From: Xestospongia bergquistia
Lineage: Eukaryota > Porifera > Demospongiae > Haplosclerida > Petrosiidae
Length of the DNA: 64,000 nucleotides
Direction of reading: 5' to 3'
Assembly: GCA_963965975.1 (NCBI GenBank)
Contig: OZ014416.1
Span: forward strand, 868,001-932,000
Shown: positions 36,901-47,638 of the stretch, in pieces
Numbering within the stretch: the first letter of the stretch is position 1
Layout: each line of letters starts with the position of its first letter
The notes under the pieces: model-generated
Told to the model about the DNA's origin: nothing
The model's input: the letters and a program-made list of their open reading frames with translations, nothing else
The model's database searches: none
Program-made: the position numbers and the translations under genes

Positions 36901-39900
36901 ACAGCCATGTTTAATGATAGCTCAAAAGTGTATGAACTAAAAAACGAGGAGGAGGTAAAGGACCCTGTAATATTAATTATAATTAGGAACCAGTAAACAA
37001 AGTCTATTATTAATGTGTGCATTGCTCCAGCTGAAGTCTTTGCGTAAAGAGATTGAAAAACGTATGAAAGATAGTGTATTAAAGGACCACACTATCAGTA
37101 CTCGTCCGATATCATTGACTGTGAGAGGACCTCAACTCAAGAGAATGGTCCTAGTTGATCTCCCGGGAGTCATCAATGTAAGAGTCACCATAAAACATCA
37201 TATAGTTATTTCACTCCTTTTCTCTATAGACTGTTACTACTGGAATGGCTGCCGATACGAGAGAGGAAATTCTTAAGATGTGTCGGTCAGTAAGTTCTAT
37301 AAAATACTAATATTGAGTGAGCCAGTGATCTTTCAGGCAATATATGCAGAACCCTAATGCTATTGTAATGTGTATACAAGGTTAGTTTGAATTGGATGAT
37401 GGTGGTAGTGGATGTGATTGCTTGTTTATTGTGTGTCCAGATGGTTCTGTTGATGCTGAAAGAAGTATTGTTACTGATCTTGTCAGTCAAGTTGATCCTA
37501 ATGGTATGATAGTGGTGTATCAAGGACAAGTACTCTCTTCTCTCTCTCTCTCTCTTCTAGGGCAAAGGACTATTTTTGTCCTCACTAAAGTAGACATGGC
37601 TGAGAGCAGTGGTATGAAACAAAATAGAGTTAAGTTATTAAAATTTATAACTTGTTATGTGTGTGACTAACTCACTATTTATAGGTATTGTCAATATTGG
37701 ATGGCCAGCTGTTTCCAATGAAGGCTATGGGTTACTACGCTGTAGTTACAGGCAGGGGTGAGTACTAATGGAGAAATTATGATATTTACAACGAGGGACA
37801 TTTATAGGAGAAGACTATTAAAACAAACAAATTTTTTTAATTGTTATTGGCACTTATTTTGTACAGTGAGCCAATTACCAAATATATTGCATGTCATGTG
37901 ACAATATGGTTAACTAGTAACCATTTCAGGACATGTGACAATATGGTTACCTAGTAACCATTTCAGGACATAGAAATAGCTCACTTTTCATGCAATTGAA
38001 GCCACTTTTTCATTTTTTTATGTGTGTTATCTGTTGCTAGGTAACACTGGTGACTCCATTGAACAAATTCAAAGATATGAAAGAGACTATTTCGCTAAAT
38101 CTAAACTATTCCAGTAAGCTCATACTGTCTTTTAATTAGAATATATATGGTATTTTGCTCCTCACCCTCCTTATAAGGAATGGTATGTTACGTGAGAACC
38201 AACTAGGTACTCGTAACATGACTACAGCTGTAACTGACGAATTTTGGAAAATGGTTGAAGAATCTATTAATGAACAAGCTCTATTATTTAAAAGTGAGTA
38301 ATTCTGACATCATAATAAGAGACATCATACTTAACAGCTTTGAGATATAATCTAGAAGCAGAATGGCGAAACAAATTTCCTGGAGAGAGAACTTTAGACA
38401 GAGTAAGGAGAGAGAGAGAGGAGGAAAGAGGTGAAAACCCTTGATTTTGTCTTTCTTATAGGATGATCTATTTGAGTTGGGCAAAGCTGACATTTTAACA
38501 CAAGTAGCTAGTCTACAAGTTCTTCCTCCTCCTCAATGGTAACAACCCATGGTAGTATCCCTACTAGTACTTTTAGCTATGGTAGTACCTTCTTATTTTA
38601 ATAACCAATCCCTACTGTGGTAATAATTGATCCATATATTTGCCTTTTCTTCTTTAGGGAGGACATTTTGATGAAATCATTGTGGGACAACATAGGATCC
38701 AAAGTTATGGATGAAATATTTGTACGAGCTGCACAAAGTCGATCTTCAGAGTGAGTATGTAATGAATGGTTTGAGTTATAGGTATCTCTCTCACACACAC
38801 ACGCAAACACACAGTGAGTTCAATACAATTGTAGATATTGAACTACACAAATGGGCTGAAAGTCTACAATTGGCATCACTCTGTGCTGATGTTGGCATGG
38901 CAACCATGTTTGATCAACTCCGTAAAAAGATGACAAGCCTAAAAGTTAATACATTAACTATACACTAACTGTTTTATAGTACTACTGGTCTTATTTAGGG
39001 AGGGAAGTTTCATACATTAAGTCAAGGCCTTCGTGAAGAAGTAGAAACTTTGAGTCGTCAAGTGCATAAATGGGAGGGCCATAATGTAGATCAGCTGGTA
39101 AGGGAAAGATATGGGAAGAAAGTGCAAGAATATATTTTTTTGTTCTCAGAAATATGTTCAGATGTCAGCTCTTGATGATAAGGATGTTCGAACACTTGAA
39201 CAATGGCATTCATCCGTTGAATTTATGAAAAATATTCTCAAAAAACAGGTTTGATGTGTTTGGCCAAACTGGTTTGGTATTGTTTCCTTGATAAGGTAAA
39301 ACAAGCTGATGATGAACTCTCTGCCTTGAAGGGTCCAGCATCATTTTCAGATCGCTGGTTGGGCTGGCACAGTCAATCACAGGAACAAGTATGAATGGAC
39401 TGATGGATGTATGGATGGACACAATAATGAACAGAGGCACTGTAGATTGTTATTTTTTTAGTTTGAGAGACAAGCCATTTCTGAAGAACTAGAAAAATAC
39501 CTCAATGCTGAACCAGTAAAAAGATGACGTCATATATTATTATCATATTGTAGTCTATTGTTTTAGAATCATCCTAATAGGTTATTTTCAGATGAAATGT
39601 TAACTGTACAACGATCACTCAAAAACAGAGGATTGACTGTGTCCGAAGAAGAGGTCCTTTTCTCATTATCTATTCATTCATCCTTTCATTCTCTTTTAAT
39701 TTATCAGGTCAACTTCACATGGAATCATGTCTACAGACTCCATTTCTTGAAACAAGCTGAACAAAAAGCACAAAAATGTCAAAGAGGATTTGTATTAAGA
39801 GATCATAGTCCAGAAGTATATTGTATTGATATTTTCATATTTTATCTCACTTCTTGTCTAGTATGCTTGTCCTGAGGTGACTTTTTTCTCAAGAGTACAA

Positions 39901-40137
39901 CAAGTTATGAAAAGTTCAGCTCATACACTAAGAGTACAAATTTTAGACAGAGAAGGTGAGTGAGATGTATTTATTATCTTGCTTTTTTGTTAATATTATT
40001 GTTTTGTAGTTCGTCAGTTGGAACAACAGGTGAAATTAATATTGGACTCTATAGGCTGTGATGATCAAAGGAAAAGAGAACTCATCAGAGGAGATGCTGT
40101 TGATAAAGCAGAACAACTCAGTGAGAGAGAGAGAGAG

Positions 40138-40181
<44 letters not shown>

Positions 40182-40288
40182 AGAGAAGTATCATACTCTT
40201 ATTCATTTTTTTAGAGCAAGTCAGATTGATACAAGAGAAACTAGATTCATTTAGAGATGCTCTTTCAAAGCAACAAAAAAGACAGTGA
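33930..40288 (+). CDS. OPA1: OPA1-like mitochondrial dynamin GTPase
   Basis: Inner-membrane fusion and crista-shaping GTPase. The first exon (33930 on) gives a basic, Ser/Arg-rich mitochondrial presequence, then [20 protein letters not shown] and a membrane segment. Later exons give a coiled coil ([25 protein letters not shown]), [20 protein letters not shown], and the GTPase domain: G1 [13 protein letters not shown] (35.8 kb), G2 region [11 protein letters not shown]3 [11 protein letters not shown] (37.15 kb), [20 protein letters not shown]4 [10 protein letters not shown] (37.6 kb), then [17 protein letters not shown]. Stalk exons follow ([49 protein letters not shown]). The C-terminal assembly helix ends [19 protein letters not shown] at 40288. 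Domain order matches human OPA1, and all G motifs are intact. The presequence cleavage and S1/S2 processing sites cannot be placed. The gene is divergent from TLE and convergent with the UGT. Confidence 0.94.
36045..36215. mobile_element. TA-flanked inverted-repeat element (Tc1/mariner-type MITE) in an OPA1 intron
   Basis: Ends are inverted over ~33 bp: left ttagtagagatcttactcca (36047) and, from the other strand, ttagtagagatttcactcca (ending 36213), both continuing agcagaaataaat. The 167-bp element is flanked by TA on both sides (36045-36046, 36214-36215). No ORF. It sits in the 0.9-kb intron between MTRSPVM and VTLSEG. Confidence 0.8.
40121..40187. repeat. (GA)n tract following an OPA1 splice donor
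   Basis: GA run starting at the donor gtgagagagag after the exon encoding DAVDKAEQL; the last OPA1 exon follows at about 40215. Confidence 0.9.
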
Positions 40289-40736
40289 CTCGTTATAATT
40301 AATTAATTAGAAGTTTATAGGAACACAATTAATTTATCAACTTGTTTGTCGAATTTATTATAGTATCAAAAATCATTATAAGTATAATCTAACTGTGTTA
40401 TTGGTTTGCCTTTGTAATGGTAATTCTAAAACATCCAACCCACTCCTTCCCCAATTTCATAACTATAACAGTTCTTTGTCTTGCCTTCATTCTTATTTCC
40501 ATAAATGGAAACGTCTATATATATATTGTAGATAAATTAATTAATTATAAAATATATATTTCAACATATCAATTCAAGAAATTCCAAACAATATTGTCTA
40601 CAATTAAAATAAAGTGTGCAAAAGCAATTAAAACAGGAGCCTTTTTTAACCTTTGTACTTACATAATAATTAAATAAAATGGTGTAATAGACCCAAATAT
40701 TATAAAAGCTATACAATGTATAAGTACATTAGAAGT
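40289..40736. other. Convergent 3' spacer between OPA1 and the UGT gene
   Basis: 448 bp, very AT-rich, between two stop codons on opposite strands. An 86-codon plus-strand ORF (40417-40677) is Ile/Lys-rich, as expected for random AT-rich DNA, and is not called. Confidence 0.55.
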
Positions 40737-42320
40737 TCAGTCTTCCTTCTTCTTTTTCTTGTCACAACAGTCACAGCAGTATCTGACTAGTTTTATAGTT
40801 AAATAGATAACTCCACTAGCACATATTAACACTACACAATACACATCAATATTGTTATATTGAATCCAACTCCAATTATATTTAGCATAGGATGGTATCA
40901 GATGATCATAACCTATACTGGTATAGAACTCTATCAGTTCTGCTGCCCTTTCCACTCCTCCTGCTCTCAAGAACAATGTCCGCAATCTCTCAGCTTCTTT
41001 CATGTAGTTACCTGATCTGATAGATTGGACACTCTCTCGGACAACCTCTGCTGTAATCTTATCATAATCTAACATAATACCAGCTCCAGAATCCTGGACA
41101 CGAATAGCGTTACCCATTTGATCAGAAGATAATGGAGTTGTAATCAAAGGCACACCAAAATACAATGCTTGATGGATACCTCCTGCACCGCCATGCAGAA
41201 TTGCCATAGCGATAGCTTTGTGACTCAAAACTGTTGTTTGCGGTACCCATTTCAAAATATGGAATCGAGTCATATCAATTTCTAGACCTTCTACTGCAGC
41301 TTGATTGTGTACATTCATACTCCATAACACAGAGTAATTATCAGGTATACCATTGACGATAGCTTTTGCACATTCTCTACTCATTAAAATTACAGACCCC
41401 ATACTTACATAGATTACACTGGATGGAGTCTTCGCATCAAGCCAAGTTTGCAGTTCCCCAGGCAAGGGGTCTAATACTTTAGGAATGAGGGGTCCAACGT
41501 ATTCAGTCAGTGGAGAATGCGTGCGTGGGTATTCAAGACCAATAGCAGATACCACTATAGTGGGAAAATAATGTGTTTGGGGTACAGTGTAGCCATAGTA
41601 ACTCCAACAAGAATAGTCATTAACACTCACAGTGAATAACAACAAAATTTTAAACATCACTTCTAATATTATTTCAATCAAAAAGTTATTTAATCGTTCA
41701 ATGAAACTCATATTCTCTGAGAATGTAGACAGTATACTTGGAAAAGGCCATTGTGGTGCTAACCAGTATCCATCCAATAAATGAGGTACAACTATGACTG
41801 CTTTACTGTTGTAGTCTCTCACATGACACACTGTGCTCAACAGCATAAATTCCTCAATAATAATAATATCCCATTGGCTTAAGTTAAGAGTCTTCACATA
41901 ATTGTTAGTGTAAATAAACGTTGATTTTAGCATAAAAACTATTTCCAAAAAATTTACCAATACTGCGCTACCATTACGTTGAACTCGACTACGTAAATCA
42001 TCAGCTCTAAGTTCTGGAATTGGTACAAGAATACAATGAATATTCTTATACTCACATATGTCACGACTATATCTATTTCCTTCAATCTCTGGGATTATTA
42101 CAGTAAGATTGTGACCATGATGAACTAATTCCTCAGCTAATGTGAGAAGAGGGATCATGTGACCAGAAGATAAACTTGTTACCATGAGTATCGAGTGAGG
42201 TTGGATAATATGACTTTGGTCTAGATTGCTTAAAAGGACATGATCTTTTTGGTTATCATGGAATCCATTAGCTTGTAAGAGAGAAAACAACATAAAACTG
42301 ACAAGTAAGATGGGAGCCAT
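40737..42320 (-). CDS. Membrane UDP-glycosyltransferase (UGT family), intronless
   Basis: 527 residues in a single exon. Predicted ER enzyme transferring a sugar from a UDP-sugar to lipophilic acceptors. A signal peptide (MAPILLVSFMLFSLLQANG) is followed by the N-terminal acceptor domain with the usual S-x-GH-x-x-P motif (LSSGHMIPLL, His near residue 54, the likely catalytic base). The donor-binding UGT signature lies at about 357-405 (WVPQTTVLSH, HGGAGGIHQALYFGVPLI, SSDQMGNA). A C-terminal transmembrane helix at about 492-512 is followed by a cytosolic Cys-rich KLVRYCCDCCD and KKKKKED, which ends in a KKxx ER-retrieval signal. Length and topology fit animal UGTs. The true sugar donor (glucuronate, glucose or other) is not predictable. 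A Gly at HGGAGG replaces the more usual HGGxNS context (no Asn/Ser), a deviation from vertebrate UGTs. No intron, unlike every other complete gene here. Confidence 0.9.
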   Translation of the reverse strand: MAPILLVSFMLFSLLQANGFHDNQKDHVLLSNLDQSHIIQPHSILMVTSLSSGHMIPLLTLAEELVHHGHNLTVIIPEIEGNRYSRDICEYKNIHCILVPIPELRADDLRSRVQRNGSAVLVNFLEIVFMLKSTFIYTNNYVKTLNLSQWDIIIIEEFMLLSTVCHVRDYNSKAVIVVPHLLDGYWLAPQWPFPSILSTFSENMSFIERLNNFLIEIILEVMFKILLLFTVSVNDYSCWSYYGYTVPQTHYFPTIVVSAIGLEYPRTHSPLTEYVGPLIPKVLDPLPGELQTWLDAKTPSSVIYVSMGSVILMSRECAKAIVNGIPDNYSVLWSMNVHNQAAVEGLEIDMTRFHILKWVPQTTVLSHKAIAMAILHGGAGGIHQALYFGVPLITTPLSSDQMGNAIRVQDSGAGIMLDYDKITAEVVRESVQSIRSGNYMKEAERLRTLFLRAGGVERAAELIEFYTSIGYDHLIPSYAKYNWSWIQYNNIDVYCVVLICASGVIYLTIKLVRYCCDCCDKKKKKED

Positions 42321-42444
42321 TTTTGATCTTTGTAATTAAATAAAGAATTTTTAATATATGGTAGAAGGAAGTCCACATTAATATTACACATTACAACTGT
42401 TTTTGATAATTGAGAAGTTTAAAATAGTACAAGTAACCATCAGA

Positions 42445-44211
42445 CTATATATACTCTTCATCAGAGGAATATGTAGCAGTAAGAGGAGGAATATACTCTT
42501 CATCAGAATAATATGTAGGAGGAGGAAGAGGAGGAGCATCATGTCTACTCATTATCTCGTAATCATCATCATCTTGTTGTGGAATAGATTGGCTAGTGAT
42601 GTTGAATGTCACAACATTATGAACTAGCTCTAAATCTAAGGAGGATTATTCAATAATGGATTAATTATGGCTATACATGAATAATTATGTTTCCATGTAC
42701 TAGTCTATTGTACATTACATGCTGTAACCATAGCAATGAATAGGTATGTGTACATGTCTTGTTACTGTGGCTATGAATATTAAAATTAATTATGTCTTTC
42801 GTCAATGAGCTATAATTAAATCTGGTCCATCATGTTGGTCGTATTTGTATATATATACCTGTACCTATGTCTGGTTTAAGAGGCCACACTTCCACAAATA
42901 ATGCGATGATGAACACAACAACACCAGTGAGGCATCCCAATAAACCAAGTGAAATCAAAAAGTAACCAACCAAATCGGCAGTTTTATCACTATCATCTAA
43001 GGAGTTATAAATAAATATAAATAGAATAGGGAACACATGCAGCTGTGCATCTAAAAACTGGAAAGTATTAATTAAATGTCATATGCTGATTGAGTTAGTT
43101 ACAGAAGAATGCTCTCATCTTGTACAAATATAAATATTATAATATTTAAGGAACTGATATGGTAGAGATATCGTGAGAAAACTTACCTAAAGTGTAGTAG
43201 CTTGTCTGAGCCAATACTGGCTCAGATATAATTAAAAGAAGGAAAATAGCTTGAAAAATCATAATTATTATCCAGGCCAGCAACTAGAAGCGCATAATCA
43301 GAAGAGTTCGACTATAACTGTTTATATTAGTAAACGCATTATCGAGCGTGTCTTGACCATCTGGGCTATAAGAGGCATAAAGATAAGTACTATCTATGTT
43401 AGATCTATAGTAAGGCCATCAAAATGCACCGCAAATTTAATTACAATTTCATGGAATTTTGATAGAAATTAGAAAACGAAAGAAGACAGAAAATAATTGA
43501 CTTATGATGTTGAAGAACTAGTATTATATGTCCTGATATTAAATAAAAAGACTATCATAGTGATAACATTATTGATGAGCTAAAATATTAAAAATTGGAA
43601 AAATTAATATAAAAAAATCAGATACCAGCAAGTGGTCAGGCCATCACTTGGACTGGCCTAAGTGGGTCACACTACTATGACCCTGTCATACAGGAATGTT
43701 ACGATTACTTTTCAAATATTCAATTACTGATTACTTGAATCTAATTTTTATAATAATAATGACAATAACTAATTTCAGAATTACTAGGCTCATTTAAAAT
43801 TAGACTACAATCACTGATTATTCATGCACGAAAAAGCAAATCATTACATCCAGAGTAATAATAGCTTGTATATAAAATTCAGGTAAAGCATAGTGGTGAT
43901 CTCTTAATAATATACAAGATACCTTCAATCTATTGCATTGATTTATTTCCAACATATTCAGATATTTGATTTAAAACTGTATTATTTAAATCTGTCTTTT
44001 TTATTTATTTATTTATTTGACACTGCTCAAATCTCTATTACTGTCCAAACCTTAATTATCATTGCCCAAATGGGCTGTGATAACAGTTATTTTAGGCTCT
44101 GTACAGATATCATGAGAAAAACTTACCTGCAGTATAGTAGCTTGTCTGAGCCAACACTGATTCAAGTATCAATGAAGAAAGAAAGGTAGCTACAGCCAGA
44201 GATATTGTCAT
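42445..44211 (-). CDS. Array gene 1: small single-pass membrane protein, divergent tail, two alternative first exons
   Basis: Family not recognised. Exons (minus): alternative first exon 1B 44211-44127 (MTISLAVATFLSSLILESVL + AQTSYYTA) or 1A 43262-43187 (MIFQAIFLLLIISEPVLAQ + TSYYTL), transmembrane exon 42996-42865, tail exon 42635-42445. With 1A the coding length is 399 nt (132 residues). All junctions are phase 1. Predicted cleavage after VLA leaves about 15 extracellular residues, then one Gly-rich helix (VGYFLISLGLLGCLTGVVVF...), VWPLKP and a 63-residue tail. The tail differs from the other copies: acidic DDDDYEIMS, then PPLPPPTYYSDEEYIPPL with a PPxY motif and a repeated SDEEYI. The stop lies 124 bp beyond the UGT start. 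It is an edge copy of the array. An adaptor/receptor or WW-binding role is speculation. Confidence 0.72.
42690..42790. repeat. Dispersed 'CATAGCAATGAATAGG' repeat in intron 2 of each array gene
   Basis: Core tgctgtaaccatagcaatga plus ataggtatgtgtacatgtct. Further copies sit at the same intron position in the other units (about 45015, 47858, 50177, 53018, 55857, 58145). Since it is present in all seven genes, it predates the amplification. Confidence 0.8.
43634..43683. promoter_or_regulatory. Double palindrome upstream of exon 1A, repeated in every standard unit
   Basis: AGGCCA (43638) ... TGGCCT (43654) followed by GGGTCA (43664), 8 bases, TGACCC (43678). The same block recurs about 375 bp upstream of 1A in units 2-6 (about 45953, 48797, 51116, 53959, 56795), with slight damage in unit 3 (TGGTCT and one C lost from TGACCC). 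GGGTCA/TGACCC resembles inverted nuclear-receptor half sites. A promoter function is inferred. Confidence 0.35.
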
Positions 44212-44796
44212 GTTATCCAGCAATCTGGCAACTCTATGTGTTCTAAGCAAATTACTAATATATTTCTTCCTTGTTACGTTAGGGTAATTGTGAACTATTT
44301 TTTGAGTATACATTACCCTACCCAGGAATGTTATGATTACTTTAACTAACAATTGTAATTACTTTCAATGTGTCAGTCATCGTTTTATTACAATTGTTAA
44401 TCATTTATTTGCAGCTGCTGGCAAATGTACATGTAGTCATTATAGTATGAAGTTATTAGATGTGAACATAGCCTCATACCCGGGCATTAATTTTGGTGAA
44501 TGTCTAGGTATGAGGCTATGTAACTATATATAACTTGTTATGTGGTAATGTCACATGACGCTCTACTGTATATCTATTGTATAGGTCCAATCATACCTCA
44601 TCTAATTAAACTTTTAAGCCTTGAAATGTACAAGTATATGTTATATTATGAAGTTGACAATAACTAGTATGTTCATTAGCTTAAAATGAGGTCTGCACTC
44701 ACTTTGTAACATGTATAATATAAATATTACAGTACAGTGTGACTACAAGGATATATTAATTGTTATTACACAAGTCAACATCAAAATAAAGGGAAA

Positions 44797-46527
44797 TCAA
44801 TAATGATTTAATGGACTTGTCATTTCTTCATACGGGAAAGGCGATGTGGTGGGAGGAGCTTCATAGTCACTTGTTATTTCATATATTGCATTACCATCTT
44901 GTAAACAACGTGGAGCAGAAAGATTAACAATGTCATACGCCGTATTATCGACCACCTCTAAATCTGTAAATCAATAATTAAAAAGTGTATACGAATACTT
45001 AATAAAGTTAATTTTAATATACTAGTCTATTGTATACTACATACTGTAACCATAGCAATGAATAGGTATGTGTACATGTCTTGTTACTGTGGCTATGAAT
45101 ATTAAAATTAATTATGTCTTTCGTCAATGAGCTATAATTAAATCTGGTCCATCATGTTGGTCGTATTTGTATATATATACCTGTACCTATGTCTGGTTTA
45201 AGAGGCCACACTTCCACAAATAATGCGATGATGAACACAACAACACCAGTGAGGCATCCCAATAAACCAAGTGAAATCAAAACGTAACCAACCAAATCGG
45301 CAGTTTTATCACTATCATCTAAGGAGTTATAAATAAATATAAATAAAATATAGAACACATGCAGCTGTGCATCTAAAAACTGGAAAGTATTAATTAAATG
45401 TCATATGCTGATTGAGTTAGTTACAGAAGAATGCTGTCATCTTGTACAAATATAAATATTATAATATTTAAGGAATTGATATGGTAGAGATATCGTGAGA
45501 AAAATTATCTAAAGTGTAGTAGCTTGTCTGAGCCAATACTGGCTCAGATATAATTGGAAAAAGGAAAATAGCTTGAAAAATCATATTATCCAGGCCAGCA
45601 ACTAGGAGCTCATAATCAGAAGAGTTCAACTATAACTGTTTATATTAGTAAACCATCATCGAGCGCGTCTTGACCATCTGGGCTATAAGAGGCATAAATA
45701 TAAGTACTATCTATGATAGATCTATAGTAAGGCCATCAATATGCACTGCAAATTTAATTACAATTTTCATGGATTTTGGTAGAAATTAGAAAACGAAAGA
45801 AGACAGAAAATAATTGACTTATGATGTTGAAGAACTAGTATTATATGTCCTGATATTAAAGAAAAAGACTATCATAGTGATAACATTATTGATGAGCTAA
45901 AATATTAAAAATTGGAAAAATTAATATAAAAAAATCAGATACCAGAAAGTGGTCAGGCCATCACTTGGACTGGCCTGAGTGGGTCACACTACTATGACCC
46001 TGTCATACAGGAATGTTACGATTACTTTTCAAATATTCAATTACTGATTACTTGAATCTAATTTTTATAATAATAATGACAATAATTTATTTCAGAATTA
46101 CTAGGCTCATTTAAAATTAGACTACAATCACTGATTATTCATGCACAAAAAAGCAAATCATTACATCCAGAGTAATATAGCTTGTATATAAAATTCAGCT
46201 AAAGCATAGTGGTGATCTCTTAATAATATACAAGATACCTTCAATCTATTACATTAATTTATTTCCAACATATTCAGATATTTGATTTAAAACTGTATTA
46301 TTTAAATATGTCTTTTTTATTTATTTATTTATTTGACACTGCTCAAATCTCTATTACTGTCCAAACCTTAATTATCATTGCCCAAATGGGCTGTGATAAC
46401 AGTTATTTTAGGCTCTGTACAGATATCATGAAAAAAACTTACCTGCAGTATAGTGGCTTGTCTGAGCCAACACTGATTCAAGTATCAATGAAGAAAGAAA
46501 GGTAGCTACAGCCAGAGATATTGTCAT
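44797..46527 (-). CDS. Array gene 2: small membrane protein, exon 1A donor destroyed
   Basis: Exons: 1B 46527-46443, transmembrane exon 45318-45187, tail 44963-44797; 384 nt, 127 residues. The tail starts DLEVVDNTAYDIVNLSAPRC and includes NAIYEITSDYEAPPTTSPFP, then YEEM, ending PLNHY. The 1A copy (45584-45509) still encodes MIFQAIFLFPIISEPVLAQ but its donor reads TTTAG|ataatt instead of TTTAG|gtaagt, so only 1B can splice normally. A hAT-like fragment lies about 120 bp upstream of the 1B start codon. The TM exon is nearly identical to that of gene 1. Confidence 0.72.
45509..45584 (-). pseudogene. Disabled alternative first exon 1A of array gene 2
   Basis: The 76-bp exon retains its ATG and signal-peptide frame, but the donor GT is AT (45508-45507) and the following bases are also changed. 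Read-through would give SYYTLDNF and continue into the intron. Confidence 0.75.
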
Positions 46528-46648
46528 GTTATCCAGCAATCTGGCAACTCTATGTGTTCTAAGCAAATTACTAATATATTTCTTCCTTGTTATGTTAGGT
46601 TAATTGTGAACTATTTTTGGAGTATACATTACCCTACCCAGGAATGTT

Positions 46649-47173
46649 GCAGTGGTGTAGGAGCTGTAGCGACCATAGCAGCCATGGCCGCTACGCTTTA
46701 CTCATTAATTTCATAGTTATTAATATTCATAAACTATTAATAATAAATAATTAATTAACTACTCTAGCTGACTTCCCTTTCTTCACACTTCATTGAATCT
46801 AAGCTACATGCATGCAATGGCAATCGCTGGTAATAGTGGTAGATCTTTGCCTAACTAACCACACTAACCTCTTACTTTTCCATTTCCAAAAAGGGAATGT
46901 GAGAAAAAAGTGGTTTGTAGGAGAAGCTTCCAAGTTTCGTGGTTTAGTAAATGGTCTTAAATGGTCTTGGTTACATTATGTTGAAGATGAAGATGTTGTG
47001 TTGTGCTATACTTGTGGTCATGCTTATCCAGAAAAAAAACTTCATTGGAAAATTTTCACTTAATGATAATTAATCAAGTTAATTAATTTGTTCCACCCAT
47101 TAATAACTAGCCACGCCTACGTATTATACCATTGGCCTCTGCACTTAGAAATTGCTTCCTACATCTTTGTATT
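46649..47173 (+). mobile_element. hAT-like transposon fragment with partial zinc-finger ORF (copy 1)
   Basis: About 520 bp absent from the short units, inserted between ggaatgtt and gtgattacttt. The left end starts CAGTGGTGTAGGAGC, resembling hAT terminal repeats; no matching right terminal repeat is visible, so it is truncated or decayed. An ORF at 46812-47063 contains KKWFVGEASKFRGLVN and WSWLHYVEDEDVVLCYTC, the W-L-x-Y...C-x2-C pattern of the TTF/BED-like N-terminal finger of hAT and KIAA1586-type proteins. It ends soon after. The fragment lies about 120 bp upstream of exon 1B of array gene 2. Confidence 0.6.
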
Positions 47174-47638
47174 GTGATTACTTTAATTAACAATTATAAT
47201 TACTTTCAATGTGTCAGTCATCATTTTATTACAATTGTTAATCATTTATTTGCAGCTGCTGGCAAATGTACATGTAGTCATTATAGTATGAAGTTATTAG
47301 ATGTGAACATAGCCTCATACCCGGGCATTAATTTTGGTGAATGTCTAGGTATGAGGCTATGTAACTATATATAACTTGTTATGTGGTAATGTCACATGAT
47401 GCTCTACTGTATGTCTATTGTATAGGTCCAATCATACCTCATCTAATTAAACCTTTAAGCCTTGAAATGTACAAGTATATGTTTATATTATGAAGTTGAC
47501 AATAACTAGTATGTTCATTAGCTTAAAATGAGGTCTGCACTCACTTTGTAACATGTATAATATAAATATTACAGTACAGTGTGACTACAAGGATATATTA
47601 ATTGTTATTACACAAGTCAATATCAAAATAAAGGGAAA

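Noticed and set aside
43251..43472. Plus-strand 73-codon ORF repeated at 48414 and 53577
   Set aside because: Antisense to exon 1A and its upstream region; conservation is explained by the duplication.
44797..44963. Canonical ITAM in the array tails
   Set aside because: The tyrosines (YDIV, YEIT) are 18 residues apart and the second lacks I/L at +3, so the consensus is not met.
46812..47063. 83-codon ORF repeated three times as a candidate host gene of the array
   Set aside because: It lies wholly inside an insertion that is absent from half the units and has a hAT-type finger pattern; better explained as a transposon remnant.
47132..47374. Plus-strand 66-80-codon ORFs repeated in each unit (also 44333, 49495, 52294, 55129, 57465)
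   Set aside because: They lie antisense to the upstream/3' parts of the minus-strand units, are conserved only because the units are recent duplicates, and show no domain.
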